A stretch of DNA of 64,000 nt, taken from positions 620,001 through 684,000 of the forward strand of contig NZ_PGFA01000001.1 of NCBI RefSeq assembly GCF_002797555.1. Reading direction: 5' to 3'. Shown here one piece after another: positions 25,398-34,070 of the stretch; the first letter of the stretch is position 1; every line of letters starts with the position of its first letter. The notes below the pieces were generated by a model. It was not told the origin of the DNA and ran no database searches. It worked only from the letters and a program-made list of their open reading frames with translations. A program made the translations under genes and the position numbers. The DNA is from Hymenobacter chitinivorans DSM 11115. Lineage in GTDB: Bacteria > Bacteroidota > Bacteroidia > Cytophagales > Hymenobacteraceae.

Positions 25398-26219
25398 TTA
25401 GTAGCGACGTACCCGGTCGCCGTTGCTGCGACGGAATTCGTCTTCGAAGTACTGAGCATCTTCGGCGTTGCGGGGTTTTACACCCATCACAATACCACCG
25501 TTCTTGATGTCGCTTTCGTATTCAGCGGCGTGCTCTTCGGGGATACCCGAGCCTACCAGAGCGCCTACCAGGCCACCCGTCAGGCCACCGGCACCGGCAC
25601 CGGCCAGAGCGGCGGCGATAGGACCAGCAATTACGAGACCCAGGCCGGGCAGTGCTACCGAAGTACCGATGGCAGCAATGGCACCAATTACGGCACCAGC
25701 CGTGCCACCGATGGCCGAGCCTACGCCAGCACCTTCCATAGCTTTGTCACCGAGGTCCGTGTGGGCCGTGTTGTCACCGAAGTGCGTCTTGCGCGTCTCG
25801 TCCGACATCAGCAGGTTCACGTCGTCTTTGCCGTAGCCACGCGAGGAGAGCGACTGGTAAGCACGCTCGGCACTGTCACGGTCACGGAACGAGCTGGTCA
25901 GCATGTTCGGGCCCGAGGTATTCTGATAAGGCTGGCCGGTTACGGCGTGGGCCGCTTCGTCGGTAGCATTCTGTACGGCATCAATGCCGCGACCTACTAC
26001 GGCACCAGCCGTGCCGGCAACTGCAGCACCTTTAGCCGTTGCACTATAGTCGTCGCCGCCAACATTAGAAGAAGTAGCACCCGTACCGGCGTTATAGCTG
26101 GTGTTTTCGTTGCTCGAGCTGGAGCTGTTGCCCATGCCCGTAGCATTGTTCGACGTGCCATAATTGGCGCCAGCACCAGTACCAGTATTTTGCGGGTTGA
26201 GCGATTCGTTGCTGTTCAT
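25398..26219 (-). CDS. General stress protein 17M-like with glycine-zipper segments
   Basis: 273 residues. The N-terminal ~55 residues are low-complexity Asn/Ser/Gly/Thr. The middle resembles the GSP17M/YflT domain (SSFRDRDSAERAYQSLSSRGY, DDVNLLMSDETRK), usually found in bacterial general stress proteins. Two glycine-rich membrane-like stretches follow (GVGSAIGGTAGAVIGAIAAI and IAAALAGAGAGGLTGGLVGA). The end is charged and returns to the domain's last strand (GGIVMGVKPRNAEDAQYFED). It probably associates with the membrane. Confidence 0.75.
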   Translation of the reverse strand: MNSNESLNPQNTGTGAGANYGTSNNATGMGNSSSSSNENTSYNAGTGATSSNVGGDDYSATAKGAAVAGTAGAVVGRGIDAVQNATDEAAHAVTGQPYQNTSGPNMLTSSFRDRDSAERAYQSLSSRGYGKDDVNLLMSDETRKTHFGDNTAHTDLGDKAMEGAGVGSAIGGTAGAVIGAIAAIGTSVALPGLGLVIAGPIAAALAGAGAGGLTGGLVGALVGSGIPEEHAAEYESDIKNGGIVMGVKPRNAEDAQYFEDEFRRSNGDRVRRY

Positions 26220-26415
26220 TAGAGTAGGTTGTTGAGTGGGGAAAGGAATAGTTAAGGAGTAGTTGAAGAAAAGCTACTGGGAAGTAGCATGTGCTTCAGC
26301 TTCGGGGTTCTTAACGTGAGCTTTCCACGAGGGGTTACAAAAAATCTGTTACCAGTCAAGAGCTGGCCACCGTTTTTTGTTAAAAAACCTATCTAACGCC
26401 CAATAACCGCCTCTA

Positions 26416-26784
26416 TTAGGCGAACTGCTCGTAGTTGGCCGGGTCGTTCCAGAAGGTGCGGCAGTCGCGCCGCAGGGTCTTTAGAAACTCCGGATCCTGT
26501 TTGAGCGTGCGCCACTCACCCAGCCCGAGCCGTTCGCAGAGCTTATAGAAATTGTCGCCTTGCCCTTTGGAGCCTTCCACTTTTACCAGGCAACTCAGAA
26601 TCGGGCGGCCCGCTTGGTACTCATTTTCCGAAATCTCGGCCAGCAGCTCGTTCAAACGGGCTTTCTCATGGGAAATATCCAGATTGAAACCGAGCTCGGC
26701 TTCTTGTACCAGATTGAGGTAGCTGGTGGTGCCCACCTGATGACGGGCAAAACGGATCAAATGGCTACGAACTCGGCCGATCAT
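26416..26784 (-). CDS. Hypothetical protein
   Basis: 122 residues from the ATG at 26784, in preference to a start at 26820 that precedes it by 12 residues. Basic N-terminal half, then helical; KVEGSKGQGDNFYKLCERLG and a C-terminal RDCRTFWNDPANYEQFA. I do not recognise the family. A plausible role as a small accessory protein cannot be shown. Confidence 0.5.
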   Translation of the reverse strand: MIGRVRSHLIRFARHQVGTTSYLNLVQEAELGFNLDISHEKARLNELLAEISENEYQAGRPILSCLVKVEGSKGQGDNFYKLCERLGLGEWRTLKQDPEFLKTLRRDCRTFWNDPANYEQFA

Positions 26785-26818
26785 TTGGGTAGGGAGCGAA
26801 ATGGGTGCTGAAAGTAAC

Positions 26819-26863
26819 AAAAAAGGCCCACAACCCAGAATTAACGTTTCTGAGTTGTGGGCC
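26819..26863 (-). terminator. Intrinsic terminator of the proline dehydrogenase gene
   Basis: GGCCCACAACTCAGAA pairs with TTCTGGGTTGTGGGCC on the minus strand with one mismatch, followed by TTTTTT. It lies 36 bp past the stop. Confidence 0.85.
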
Positions 26864-26898
26864 GCCGCTAGCCAAAACTGTGCCGGGGAGGGAAAATC

Positions 26899-28089
26899 CT
26901 ATTTTTGAGCCTTGCGGCGCGCTATTTCTTTTTGAATTAGCAGGAACTCGCGGCTACTCTGGCCCGCAATGGCCGTGTTTTCGTCGGCCCGCCGCAGCAG
27001 GTAGGGCATCACCGACTCCACGGGGCCGTAGGGCACGTATTTGGCCGTGTTGTAGCCCGCGTTGGCCAGGTTGTAGGTAAGGTTGTCGCTCATGCCGTAG
27101 AGCTGGGCAAACCAGATGCGCGGGTCGCCGGGACGCAGGTTGGCCTCGTGCATGAGTTCGGTCAGCAGTAAGGAGCTGGCCTCGTTGTGGGTACCGGCGC
27201 AGATGCTGATCCGGTCGGCGTGGGTTACGCAGTATCGCAGGGCCTCGTCGTAGAGCTGGTCGGTGGCGTCCTTAGTGGGGTTGATGGGGTTCTTATAGCC
27301 CCGCTGGGTGGCCACGCGGCCTTCCTTTTCCATGTAGGCCCCGCGCACGAGTTTGCCGCCCAGGTAGTAATTGCCCTGCACAGCCGCCGCGTAGGCCTGC
27401 TGAATGGCTTCGAGCCGGTCGTGGCGGTAGAGCTGGTAGGTGTTCCAGACGATGGCCGACTCGCGGTTGTACTTAGTCATCATCTCGTAGGCCAGGTTAT
27501 CAATCGTATCCTGGAACCAGCTTTCCTCGGCATCCACAAATACCCGGACGCCATACTGGTGGGCGCGGGCGCAAATGGCATCCACGCGGGCTTTGGCGCG
27601 GTCGTAGCTGGTTTGCTCGGCAGCCGTCAGGGCTTTGCCGCTCTGCACTTTTTCCAGCAGGGCGCTGTCGGCCACGCCGGTGACTTTAAACACCGAAAAC
27701 GGAATGTGGGTCGAGCGGTGGGCCAGGTCGATGGTGGCCAGAATTTCGTCGCGGGTGTGGTCGAAGCTTTTGTCGTTGCCTTCACCTTCCACCGAGTAGT
27801 CGAGAATAGTGCCGATGTTGTAGCGGCCCAGCTCCTCAATCACCGGTAGGCACTCCCGGATGGTTTCGCCGCCGCAGAACTGCTCGAAGATGGTTTTCTT
27901 GATCAGAAACTTCACCGGCAGATTCCACTTCAGGGCCGTTTTCATCAGGCCGCCCCCGGTCTTGACCAGGGTGTTGTTGTTCATAGCGGCAAACAGGCCG
28001 TACATTTTGCGCAGCTCGAGGTCCGATTTGGAGGCGAAGGCAACGGCCGTGTCGGTAAAGGAAATGGGCGGAGATTGGGTTACTGGCAT
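26899..28089 (-). CDS. Proline dehydrogenase family protein
   Basis: 396 residues. PRODH enzymes oxidise proline to pyrroline-5-carboxylate with FAD. The TIM-barrel is traced by LDYSVEGEGN, VFVDAEESWFQDTIDNL, GGKLVRGAYMEKEG and the C-terminal arginine/tyrosine region (YGPVESVMPYLLRRADEN), which is the substrate-binding motif YLxRRxxEN. It is a stand-alone PRODH, not a PutA fusion, and no pyrroline-5-carboxylate dehydrogenase gene lies in the window. It is transcribed divergently from aroGA. Confidence 0.92.
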   Translation of the reverse strand: MPVTQSPPISFTDTAVAFASKSDLELRKMYGLFAAMNNNTLVKTGGGLMKTALKWNLPVKFLIKKTIFEQFCGGETIRECLPVIEELGRYNIGTILDYSVEGEGNDKSFDHTRDEILATIDLAHRSTHIPFSVFKVTGVADSALLEKVQSGKALTAAEQTSYDRAKARVDAICARAHQYGVRVFVDAEESWFQDTIDNLAYEMMTKYNRESAIVWNTYQLYRHDRLEAIQQAYAAAVQGNYYLGGKLVRGAYMEKEGRVATQRGYKNPINPTKDATDQLYDEALRYCVTHADRISICAGTHNEASSLLLTELMHEANLRPGDPRIWFAQLYGMSDNLTYNLANAGYNTAKYVPYGPVESVMPYLLRRADENTAIAGQSSREFLLIQKEIARRKAQK

Positions 28090-28264
28090 GCGGGTGGCTA
28101 GCTTTGGGCGGGCTAATGGGAAAGGCCGGTTTGGCGGGGCGAAGATAGCCGTTAAACATCGTTTCGGGCCGCTTAGTTACCCTAGAGTCCCGCCTTTTTC
28201 CGGTTATAGCCACTGTGGGCGCAAGCGGAGCAGTTCCGCTTATTCTTTCTTTTTTACTCCTTCT

Positions 28265-29362
28265 ATGGAAAGCGCAATTACCTCCGAAACCTTCTTCACC
28301 CGGCTACTGGCCGCCAAAGGGCAGCCGCTGCTGATAGCGGGACCTTGCAGCGCCGAAACCGAAGAGCAGGTCCTGACCACTGCCCGCGACCTGAAAGCTC
28401 TGGGCAAAATCGACCTGTTTCGGGCTGGAATCTGGAAGCCCCGCACCCGGCCGGGCTCCTTTGAAGGCGTCGGAGTAGGGGGCCTGAACTGGCTGCGACG
28501 GGTAAAAGAGGAGGTAGGCCTGCCCGTGACGGTAGAGGTAGCCACGCCCCGGCACGTGGAAGACGCCCTGGCTTACGGCGTAGACGTGCTCTGGATTGGG
28601 GCCCGCACCACGGTCAACCCCTTTGCAGTGCAGGAACTGGCCGATGCCCTGGCCGGAACCAACGTGCCGGTGATGGTGAAGAATCCGGTGAACCCCGACG
28701 TGGCCTTGTGGGCCGGAGCCCTGGAGCGGTTGGAGCGGGCGGGCATCACCCAGCTGGCCGCTATTCACCGCGGCTTCAGCACGTTTGCGCCCTCGCGCTA
28801 CCGCAACGCGCCCACTTGGCAGCTGGCCATTGAGTTAAAAACCCGGTTTCCCCACCTGCCGCTGATCTGTGACCCCAGCCACATCGGGGGAAAGCGCGAC
28901 TTGCTGCTGCCCATTGCCCAGAAGGCCCTGGACCTGGATTACGACGGGCTGATGATAGAAACCCACCCCGACCCAGACCACGCCTGGAGTGATGCCGAGC
29001 AGCAAGTGACGCCCCAGCGGCTGGGGGAAATCCTGGCGGAGCTAAAATACCGCTACCGGTCCAGCGACAATGCCGACTATTTGAACAAAGCCGAGGAGCT
29101 GCGCCACAAAATGGACGTGGCCGACCGCGAAATCGTGGAAGCCCTGGCCCGGCGCATGTCGCTGGTAGAAGAGCTGGCCGAGTATAAAAAGGAAAACAAC
29201 GTCAAGATTCTGCAGCTCGACCGGTGGAATGAGATTTACGCCACTCGCCTGCAGTGGGCCGAACAGCTGCGCGTCAACGAGAAGTTCGTGGCCGAGCTCT
29301 ACAAGCTGATTCACCTGGAAAGCATCCGCAAGCAAACCGAAATCTTGCAGCGCCCGGAGTAG
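28265..29362 (+). CDS. Bifunctional DAHP synthase-chorismate mutase
   Basis: 365 residues from the ATG at 28265; a frame open since 27860 runs antisense through the neighbour and is not real. Residues ~1-265 are a type I-beta DAHP/KDO8P synthase: LLIAGPCSAET, WKPRTRPGSFEGVG, CDPSHIGGKRD and IETHPDPDHAWSDAEQQ. Residues ~275-365 are an AroQ chorismate mutase (ELRHKMDVADREIVEALARR, LVEELAEYKKEN). So one chain makes the first shikimate intermediate and converts chorismate to prephenate. The fusion allows prephenate-linked control. A TAGCTTTG box is at 28099-28106. Confidence 0.93.
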   Translation: MESAITSETFFTRLLAAKGQPLLIAGPCSAETEEQVLTTARDLKALGKIDLFRAGIWKPRTRPGSFEGVGVGGLNWLRRVKEEVGLPVTVEVATPRHVEDALAYGVDVLWIGARTTVNPFAVQELADALAGTNVPVMVKNPVNPDVALWAGALERLERAGITQLAAIHRGFSTFAPSRYRNAPTWQLAIELKTRFPHLPLICDPSHIGGKRDLLLPIAQKALDLDYDGLMIETHPDPDHAWSDAEQQVTPQRLGEILAELKYRYRSSDNADYLNKAEELRHKMDVADREIVEALARRMSLVEELAEYKKENNVKILQLDRWNEIYATRLQWAEQLRVNEKFVAELYKLIHLESIRKQTEILQRPE

Positions 29363-29369
29363 GCCGGGC

Positions 29370-29807
29370 TTAGGGCTTGCCGGCCAGCTCGCCGTAGTGG
29401 CTGGAGTGCTTGCCTTTATAGTAAATATTGCCGCCCTTGCCGTTTTCCGAATCCTGGAGGATGAGCTTGTTGCCCGAAACCGTGTAAAACTGCTGGCTGC
29501 GGTAGCCGCGGTAGATAATCAGGTTTTGGTCTTTGCGCCAGCCGTTGCCCACTACTTTGAGGCGAAACTTGGCCGCGCCAATCATGGCTCCATCCTGGAA
29601 AAAGCGCGCCCGTCCCCGCCGGTCGAATTCTACCTCGACGGTGTGGCCGGTAGTGGCTGGGGTAGCGGCCGTGGGGTTGGCGCTTTGCACCCATTCCCAA
29701 CGCCCGACCAGCTGGTCTTCCATCGTCGGCACGGAGTCGCGGCTGCAAGCTGAACTGGTAGCCAACAAGGCACAGGTGTAGAACCAAGCGGAGTAAAAAG
29801 CTTTCAT
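29370..29807 (-). CDS. Lipoprotein, lipocalin-like
   Basis: 145 residues. N-terminal lipobox TSSAC (Cys21). The first mature domain shows QLVGRWEWVQS, a lipocalin-like opening, followed by regular strands (VEVEFDRRGRARFF, KDQNLIIYRG, QQFYTVSGNKLILQD). I call it lipocalin-like from this pattern only. It is transcribed opposite to the surrounding aro genes, so it interrupts the cluster. Confidence 0.65.
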   Translation of the reverse strand: MKAFYSAWFYTCALLATSSACSRDSVPTMEDQLVGRWEWVQSANPTAATPATTGHTVEVEFDRRGRARFFQDGAMIGAAKFRLKVVGNGWRKDQNLIIYRGYRSQQFYTVSGNKLILQDSENGKGGNIYYKGKHSSHYGELAGKP

Positions 29808-29927
29808 GGGGGTAGTAAAGTTGTTGTTACCTTCCTCGTCTAATGCAGATACTAACGAATATTTGCACCAAAGTAATTTTATTTTGACTTAATCCGCGTA
29901 TCCACGCGAATTAATTTTTGTTTAACA

Positions 29928-30974
29928 ATGAAAAAATTGAACAGTTTGGTTGCAATCGGGCCTCACGTATTGGCTGAACTGGCCGAAATGCTGCAGCAGA
30001 AAGCCGTAAGCCAGGTTTTTGTAGTAGCCGACAGCAACACGGTGCGGCACTGCTACCCGGTGCTGGAGCCTTACCTGCCCGCACACACGCTGCTTGAAAT
30101 TCCGGCGGGCGAGGAGTACAAAACCCTGGCCAGCTGCGACACGGTGTGGTGCGCGCTGACGGAGAAGTCGGCCGACCGGTTTGCGGTGGTTGTCAACCTG
30201 GGCGGGGGCGTGGTTACGGATCTGGGTGGTTTTTGCGCGGCTACCTACAAGCGCGGCATCCGCTTTATCCAGGTGCCCACCACGCTCCTGGCCCAGGTCG
30301 ACGCCAGCGTGGGTGGCAAAACCGGGGTCGACTTTCAGGGCTTCAAAAACCAGATTGGCGTGTTTCAGGAGCCGGCCGCCGTGTTCATTGCTCCGCAGTT
30401 CCTGCAAACCCTGGATGAGCGGCAACTCAAATCGGGCTACGCCGAAGTTGTCAAGCACTGGCTGATTGCCGACGCCGACGCCTGGGCTACCCAGCGTCAG
30501 GAAGGCGTACTGGTAACCGATTGGAGCCCCATTATCCGGGATTCGGTGGCCACCAAGCAGCGCATCGTGGAGGCCGACCCGCTGGAATCGGGGCTGCGCA
30601 AAGTGCTCAACTTTGGCCATACCGTGGGCCACGCCCTGGAAAGCTACCTGCTGGTGCAGCCGGGCCGGGAGATTCTGCACGGCGAGGCCGTAGCAGCCGG
30701 CATGATTTGCGAGAGCTGGCTGTCGGTGCAGAAAGGACTGCTGAGTGAAGCTGAGCTGGACCGCATTGAAACCTTCCTGTTCTCGGTCTTTGATAAAGTG
30801 CAGTTTGTGACTATGGAAACCGACGCCATTGCCCAACTGGCCCTGCAGGACAAGAAAAACAGCGGCTCGACCATCAATTGCACCTTGTTGCAGGGTATTG
30901 GCAAGGCCGTGTACGACCAGCCCGTGACCCTGGCCGAAATAGCCGAGTCGCTGCGGTACTATCATCGGCTGTAG
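29928..30974 (+). CDS. aroB: 3-dehydroquinate synthase
   Basis: 348 residues. It converts DAHP to 3-dehydroquinate with NAD and zinc. Visible motifs: VVNLGGGVVTDLGGF (NAD-binding and catalytic), PTTLLAQVDASVGGKTGVDF, the zinc ligands in LNFGHTVGHALES and ILHGEAVAAGMICE. Normal length and start. It is the second step of the shikimate route next to aroGA, with aroA 43 bp downstream. Confidence 0.96.
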   Translation: MKKLNSLVAIGPHVLAELAEMLQQKAVSQVFVVADSNTVRHCYPVLEPYLPAHTLLEIPAGEEYKTLASCDTVWCALTEKSADRFAVVVNLGGGVVTDLGGFCAATYKRGIRFIQVPTTLLAQVDASVGGKTGVDFQGFKNQIGVFQEPAAVFIAPQFLQTLDERQLKSGYAEVVKHWLIADADAWATQRQEGVLVTDWSPIIRDSVATKQRIVEADPLESGLRKVLNFGHTVGHALESYLLVQPGREILHGEAVAAGMICESWLSVQKGLLSEAELDRIETFLFSVFDKVQFVTMETDAIAQLALQDKKNSGSTINCTLLQGIGKAVYDQPVTLAEIAESLRYYHRL

Positions 30975-31017
30975 CGGGCTAATTTGCGGCGTCGTTTCTT
31001 TTTCTGGCTTAAAACTC

Positions 31018-32280
31018 TTGTCACTCATCGATACTTCTTCCTCTCTGCAGCTGCAATGGACTGGCGGGCCGCTCAGCGGCAGTGCCCAGCTTCCAGCTTC
31101 CAAAAGTGAAAGCAACCGCGCCCTGATTATCCGGGCCCTGGCCGGCGGTGGGCAGCTTGCCAATCTTTCCGACGCCAATGACACCGAGCTCATGCAGCGC
31201 CTGCTAGCCACGCCCTTGAGCGCCGATACGCTGAATGCCGAAGATGCCGGCACCGTGATGCGCTTCCTGACGGCCTACTTGGCCGTAACCGGCCGGCAAG
31301 TGGAGCTCACCGGTACGGCCCGGATGCGGCAGCGGCCCATCGGCGTGCTCGTAGATGCCCTACGCCAACTCGGGGCCCGCATCAGCTACACTGAGCAGGA
31401 TGGCTACCCACCATTGCAACTGCAAGGCTGGCAGCCCGAGCTGGCCGCCGATGAACCCGCCGAGCTCAGCGTGCGGGGCGACATCAGCAGCCAGTACATT
31501 TCGGCCCTGATGATGGTGGGCAACCAGCTGCCCGGCGGCCTGCGCCTGCGTCTGACCGGTAAAGTCGGCTCCCGGCCCTACATCCGCATGACCCAGTCGT
31601 TGCTGCAGCATTTCGGCGGGCAGTGCCGGGATTTGGGAGAGGTAATCGAAGTGCGGCCCCAACCTTACCACGCCGCCGATTATACCATTGAGTCGGACTG
31701 GTCGGCGGCTAGCTACTGGTACGCCATGGTGGCTCTGGGCCCCGAGGGTTCCAGCATCACATTGCCGGGGTTGCGCCGCCATTCCTGGCAGGGCGACCAG
31801 GCCATTGTTGGGATTATGAACCAACTAGGCGTAGCCACCGAGTTCCACGAAACCGGCGTGACCCTGACTCAGCAGCCAGTAAGCGCCGGCGTAGAGCAGG
31901 ATTTCACCGACTGCCCCGACCTGGCCCAAACCGTAGCCGTAGTAGCCGCCGCCCTGGGTGTGCCGCTGGTGCTCACCGGCCTGGAAAGTCTGCGCATCAA
32001 GGAAACCGACCGGATTGCGGCCCTGCAAGCGGAGTTGGCCAAGTTCGGCGGTTCGTTGGTTGACGAGGGCGAAGGACGCTTCCGGGTACCGGTAGCGGAG
32101 TTCCGGGTAGCGGGTCAAACCATCGAAACTTACCACGACCACCGCATGGCTATGGCTTTTGCGCCGCTGGCGTTGCGCGGCCCGCTCACGGTGCTGGCTC
32201 CCTCAGTCGTACGCAAATCCTACCCGCAGTTCTGGGCCGAGCTGCGCAAAGCGGGTTTTGAAGTAACGGAACAAGCTTAG
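31018..32280 (+). CDS. aroA: 3-phosphoshikimate 1-carboxyvinyltransferase (EPSP synthase)
   Basis: 420 residues. It joins shikimate-3-phosphate and phosphoenolpyruvate. Motifs: LPASKSESNRALIIRALAGG (N-terminal), AEDAGTVMRFLTAY (the GT motif), MRQRPIGVLVDALRQLGARI, RIKETDRIAALQAEL and TYHDHRMAMAFAPLALRG. There is no in-frame ATG until ~60 residues in, past essential residues, so translation must start at a TTG at 31018. The stop overlaps the convergent gene by 4 bp. Confidence 0.94.
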   Translation: MSLIDTSSSLQLQWTGGPLSGSAQLPASKSESNRALIIRALAGGGQLANLSDANDTELMQRLLATPLSADTLNAEDAGTVMRFLTAYLAVTGRQVELTGTARMRQRPIGVLVDALRQLGARISYTEQDGYPPLQLQGWQPELAADEPAELSVRGDISSQYISALMMVGNQLPGGLRLRLTGKVGSRPYIRMTQSLLQHFGGQCRDLGEVIEVRPQPYHAADYTIESDWSAASYWYAMVALGPEGSSITLPGLRRHSWQGDQAIVGIMNQLGVATEFHETGVTLTQQPVSAGVEQDFTDCPDLAQTVAVVAAALGVPLVLTGLESLRIKETDRIAALQAELAKFGGSLVDEGEGRFRVPVAEFRVAGQTIETYHDHRMAMAFAPLALRGPLTVLAPSVVRKSYPQFWAELRKAGFEVTEQA

Positions 32281-33077
32281 TGCTGTAGAGACTGAAAGTA
32301 GGCCGCCGAGTGCCGCAGCCGGCTGCCGTGCCAGCTGAACAGCTCCCCATCAACAATACGCACCGTGGCCGAGGGACAGATTTGCTGGAACTCGGCCACG
32401 TGCTTTTCGGCGAAAGGGTAGGGCTCCGACGACAGCAGAATAACGGCCGGCGCCGCGGCGGCCAGCTGCTCGGCGCTTATTTCGGGGTAGCGGCTCTGGT
32501 TGGCAAACACGTTGCGGAAGCCAGCCCGGGGCAGCATCGTATCAATAAACGTATTGCCGGCGGCCACCATGTAGGGCTTGCGCCAGATAAAGTACGCCGC
32601 CGGCGTGAGGGCCGCCGGCTCGGGCGGGGCGGCAAACGAACCGGCTATTTCGTCGGCCATTGCGTCGGCGGCGGGCTTGCGGCCGGTAATCAGCCCCACG
32701 CGGCGAATCATATCCAGGGCCTCGTCCAGGTTGCTGATGTCGCTGAGCCACACCGGGTATTTCTGCGCCAATTGCTCGATGCCGGCCTGGTAGTTTTCCT
32801 CCTTGTTGCCAATAATCAAATCGGGCCGCAGCGCCTCAATTTTCTCGAAGTCGAAGTTCTTGGTGCCCCCGATAATGGTGGCCTGCTGCCGGGCTTCGGC
32901 CGGGTGAATGCAAAACTTGGTCACGCCTACCACCCGGCTGCCCAAACCCAAATCATACAGCAGCTCGGTCTGGGAAGGCACCAGGGACACAATGCGCAGG
33001 GGCGGAAACGGCACCGCCACCCGCCGGTTCAGCTGGTCGGTGACGGTAAGCGGGGGCTGAACGAAGGGAAGCTCCAC
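32277..33077 (-). CDS. Helical-backbone metal receptor protein (BtuF/FepB-like)
   Basis: 266 residues, GTG start at 33077 (no ATG near). The sequence RIVSLVPSQTELLYDLGLGSRVVGVTKFC and the segment ALRPDLIIGNKEENYQ match the cobalamin/siderophore-binding fold of ABC importers. No signal peptide or lipobox is visible and no permease or ATPase gene lies nearby. So it may be a cytoplasmic or repurposed relative. The stop overlaps aroA's end in convergent orientation. Confidence 0.75.
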   Translation of the reverse strand: MELPFVQPPLTVTDQLNRRVAVPFPPLRIVSLVPSQTELLYDLGLGSRVVGVTKFCIHPAEARQQATIIGGTKNFDFEKIEALRPDLIIGNKEENYQAGIEQLAQKYPVWLSDISNLDEALDMIRRVGLITGRKPAADAMADEIAGSFAAPPEPAALTPAAYFIWRKPYMVAAGNTFIDTMLPRAGFRNVFANQSRYPEISAEQLAAAAPAVILLSSEPYPFAEKHVAEFQQICPSATVRIVDGELFSWHGSRLRHSAAYFQSLQH

Positions 33078-33094
33078 GGGCGGCAGGGTAGGGG

Positions 33095-33967
33095 TTAGAG
33101 CAGCTGGTAGTTCTTGAACTCGAACAGGCGTTTGCCAGTCGTTTTCTCAATCCAGTAGAGCAGCTTGTTCTTCAACGAAAACCGCTTCTGGGTCACGTCG
33201 ATGTCAACGTGCCAGTTGAGACGGGCAATGCGGCGCTGCATGACGCGCGGGTGCTGGCCGGTAAATTTCTCCAGGGAGTCGAAGTCGTCGAAGTTGAACA
33301 CGTCGGCCGTGGCCAGTGGCTGTTCCTCGGCGGGTTTGTCGCCGTGCCAGAACTGGTTGATGTGCTTCATCTTGCGCAGCATCTGCTCGGGGTTCTTCAC
33401 CCAGCCGTAGTGGTATACGAAGCCGTCGGCAGGCTGTACGCGCAGCTTTTCGCCATTGCGCCGAAAGCCCTGGGCATCCTTGTAAGACGTAATGGCCTTG
33501 TCGTTGCGGATGATGCGCACCTCGTGCCCATACCAGCGGCGGGAGTCGCCCACGTAGTCGAACGTGCCGTAGAAGTGCAGGTACTTGAACAGCAGCCCTT
33601 CCACGCGTTTATCGGCTAGGTGCCGCTCGGCGGCAGCCCGGATGGCGGCGTGGTACTGCTCGGGCACTACCTCGTCGGCCTGAATGTAGAAAGCCCAGTC
33701 GGCATCGGGTGAAATCTGCTGAAAGGCCTTGTTGGTTTCCACGGCCAGCACCTGCCCGCCCTGGCGCAGGGCTGGGTCCCAAACTGAGTGCACAATGCGC
33801 AGCTTGGGCGAGTCGATGCTGCGAATCAACTCCTCAGTCCCGTCGTCCCCGTCGCCGATGCTGACCACCATTTCGTCCACCACGGGCAGAATCGACTCAA
33901 TGGCTTCCACCACGGGATAGTCGTTGAGCACCGCGTTTCGAACGATGGTGAAGCCGGCAATTTTCAT
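33095..33967 (-). CDS. Glycosyltransferase family 2-like protein
   Basis: 290 residues from the ATG at 33967; the longer frame to 34039 begins with a hydrophobic leader that does not fit the family. The GT2 core is visible: MKIAGFTIVRNAVLNDYPVVEAIESIL, VVSIGDGDDGTEEL and a DXD-like AFYIQADEV. The C-terminal part (GYHYGWVKNPEQML, RMARLNW-type) is typical of single-domain transferases. Donor and acceptor are unknown. It lies 18 bp from the metal-receptor gene. Confidence 0.8.
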   Translation of the reverse strand: MKIAGFTIVRNAVLNDYPVVEAIESILPVVDEMVVSIGDGDDGTEELIRSIDSPKLRIVHSVWDPALRQGGQVLAVETNKAFQQISPDADWAFYIQADEVVPEQYHAAIRAAAERHLADKRVEGLLFKYLHFYGTFDYVGDSRRWYGHEVRIIRNDKAITSYKDAQGFRRNGEKLRVQPADGFVYHYGWVKNPEQMLRKMKHINQFWHGDKPAEEQPLATADVFNFDDFDSLEKFTGQHPRVMQRRIARLNWHVDIDVTQKRFSLKNKLLYWIEKTTGKRLFEFKNYQLL

Positions 33968-34070
33968 AACGGAGCAGGAGCAGAGGAAAACAGGATACAG
34001 AAACGCATGGCCAGCGTTGCCCGAAAGCAAGCCGGCCATGCGTTTTTAGAGCACGGGCGCAAAGATAGGC

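Noticed and set aside
27860..28264. A plus-strand extension of the aroGA frame
   Set aside because: It is antisense to proline dehydrogenase and adds ~135 residues with no match to DAHP synthase, whose N-terminus fits the ATG at 28265.
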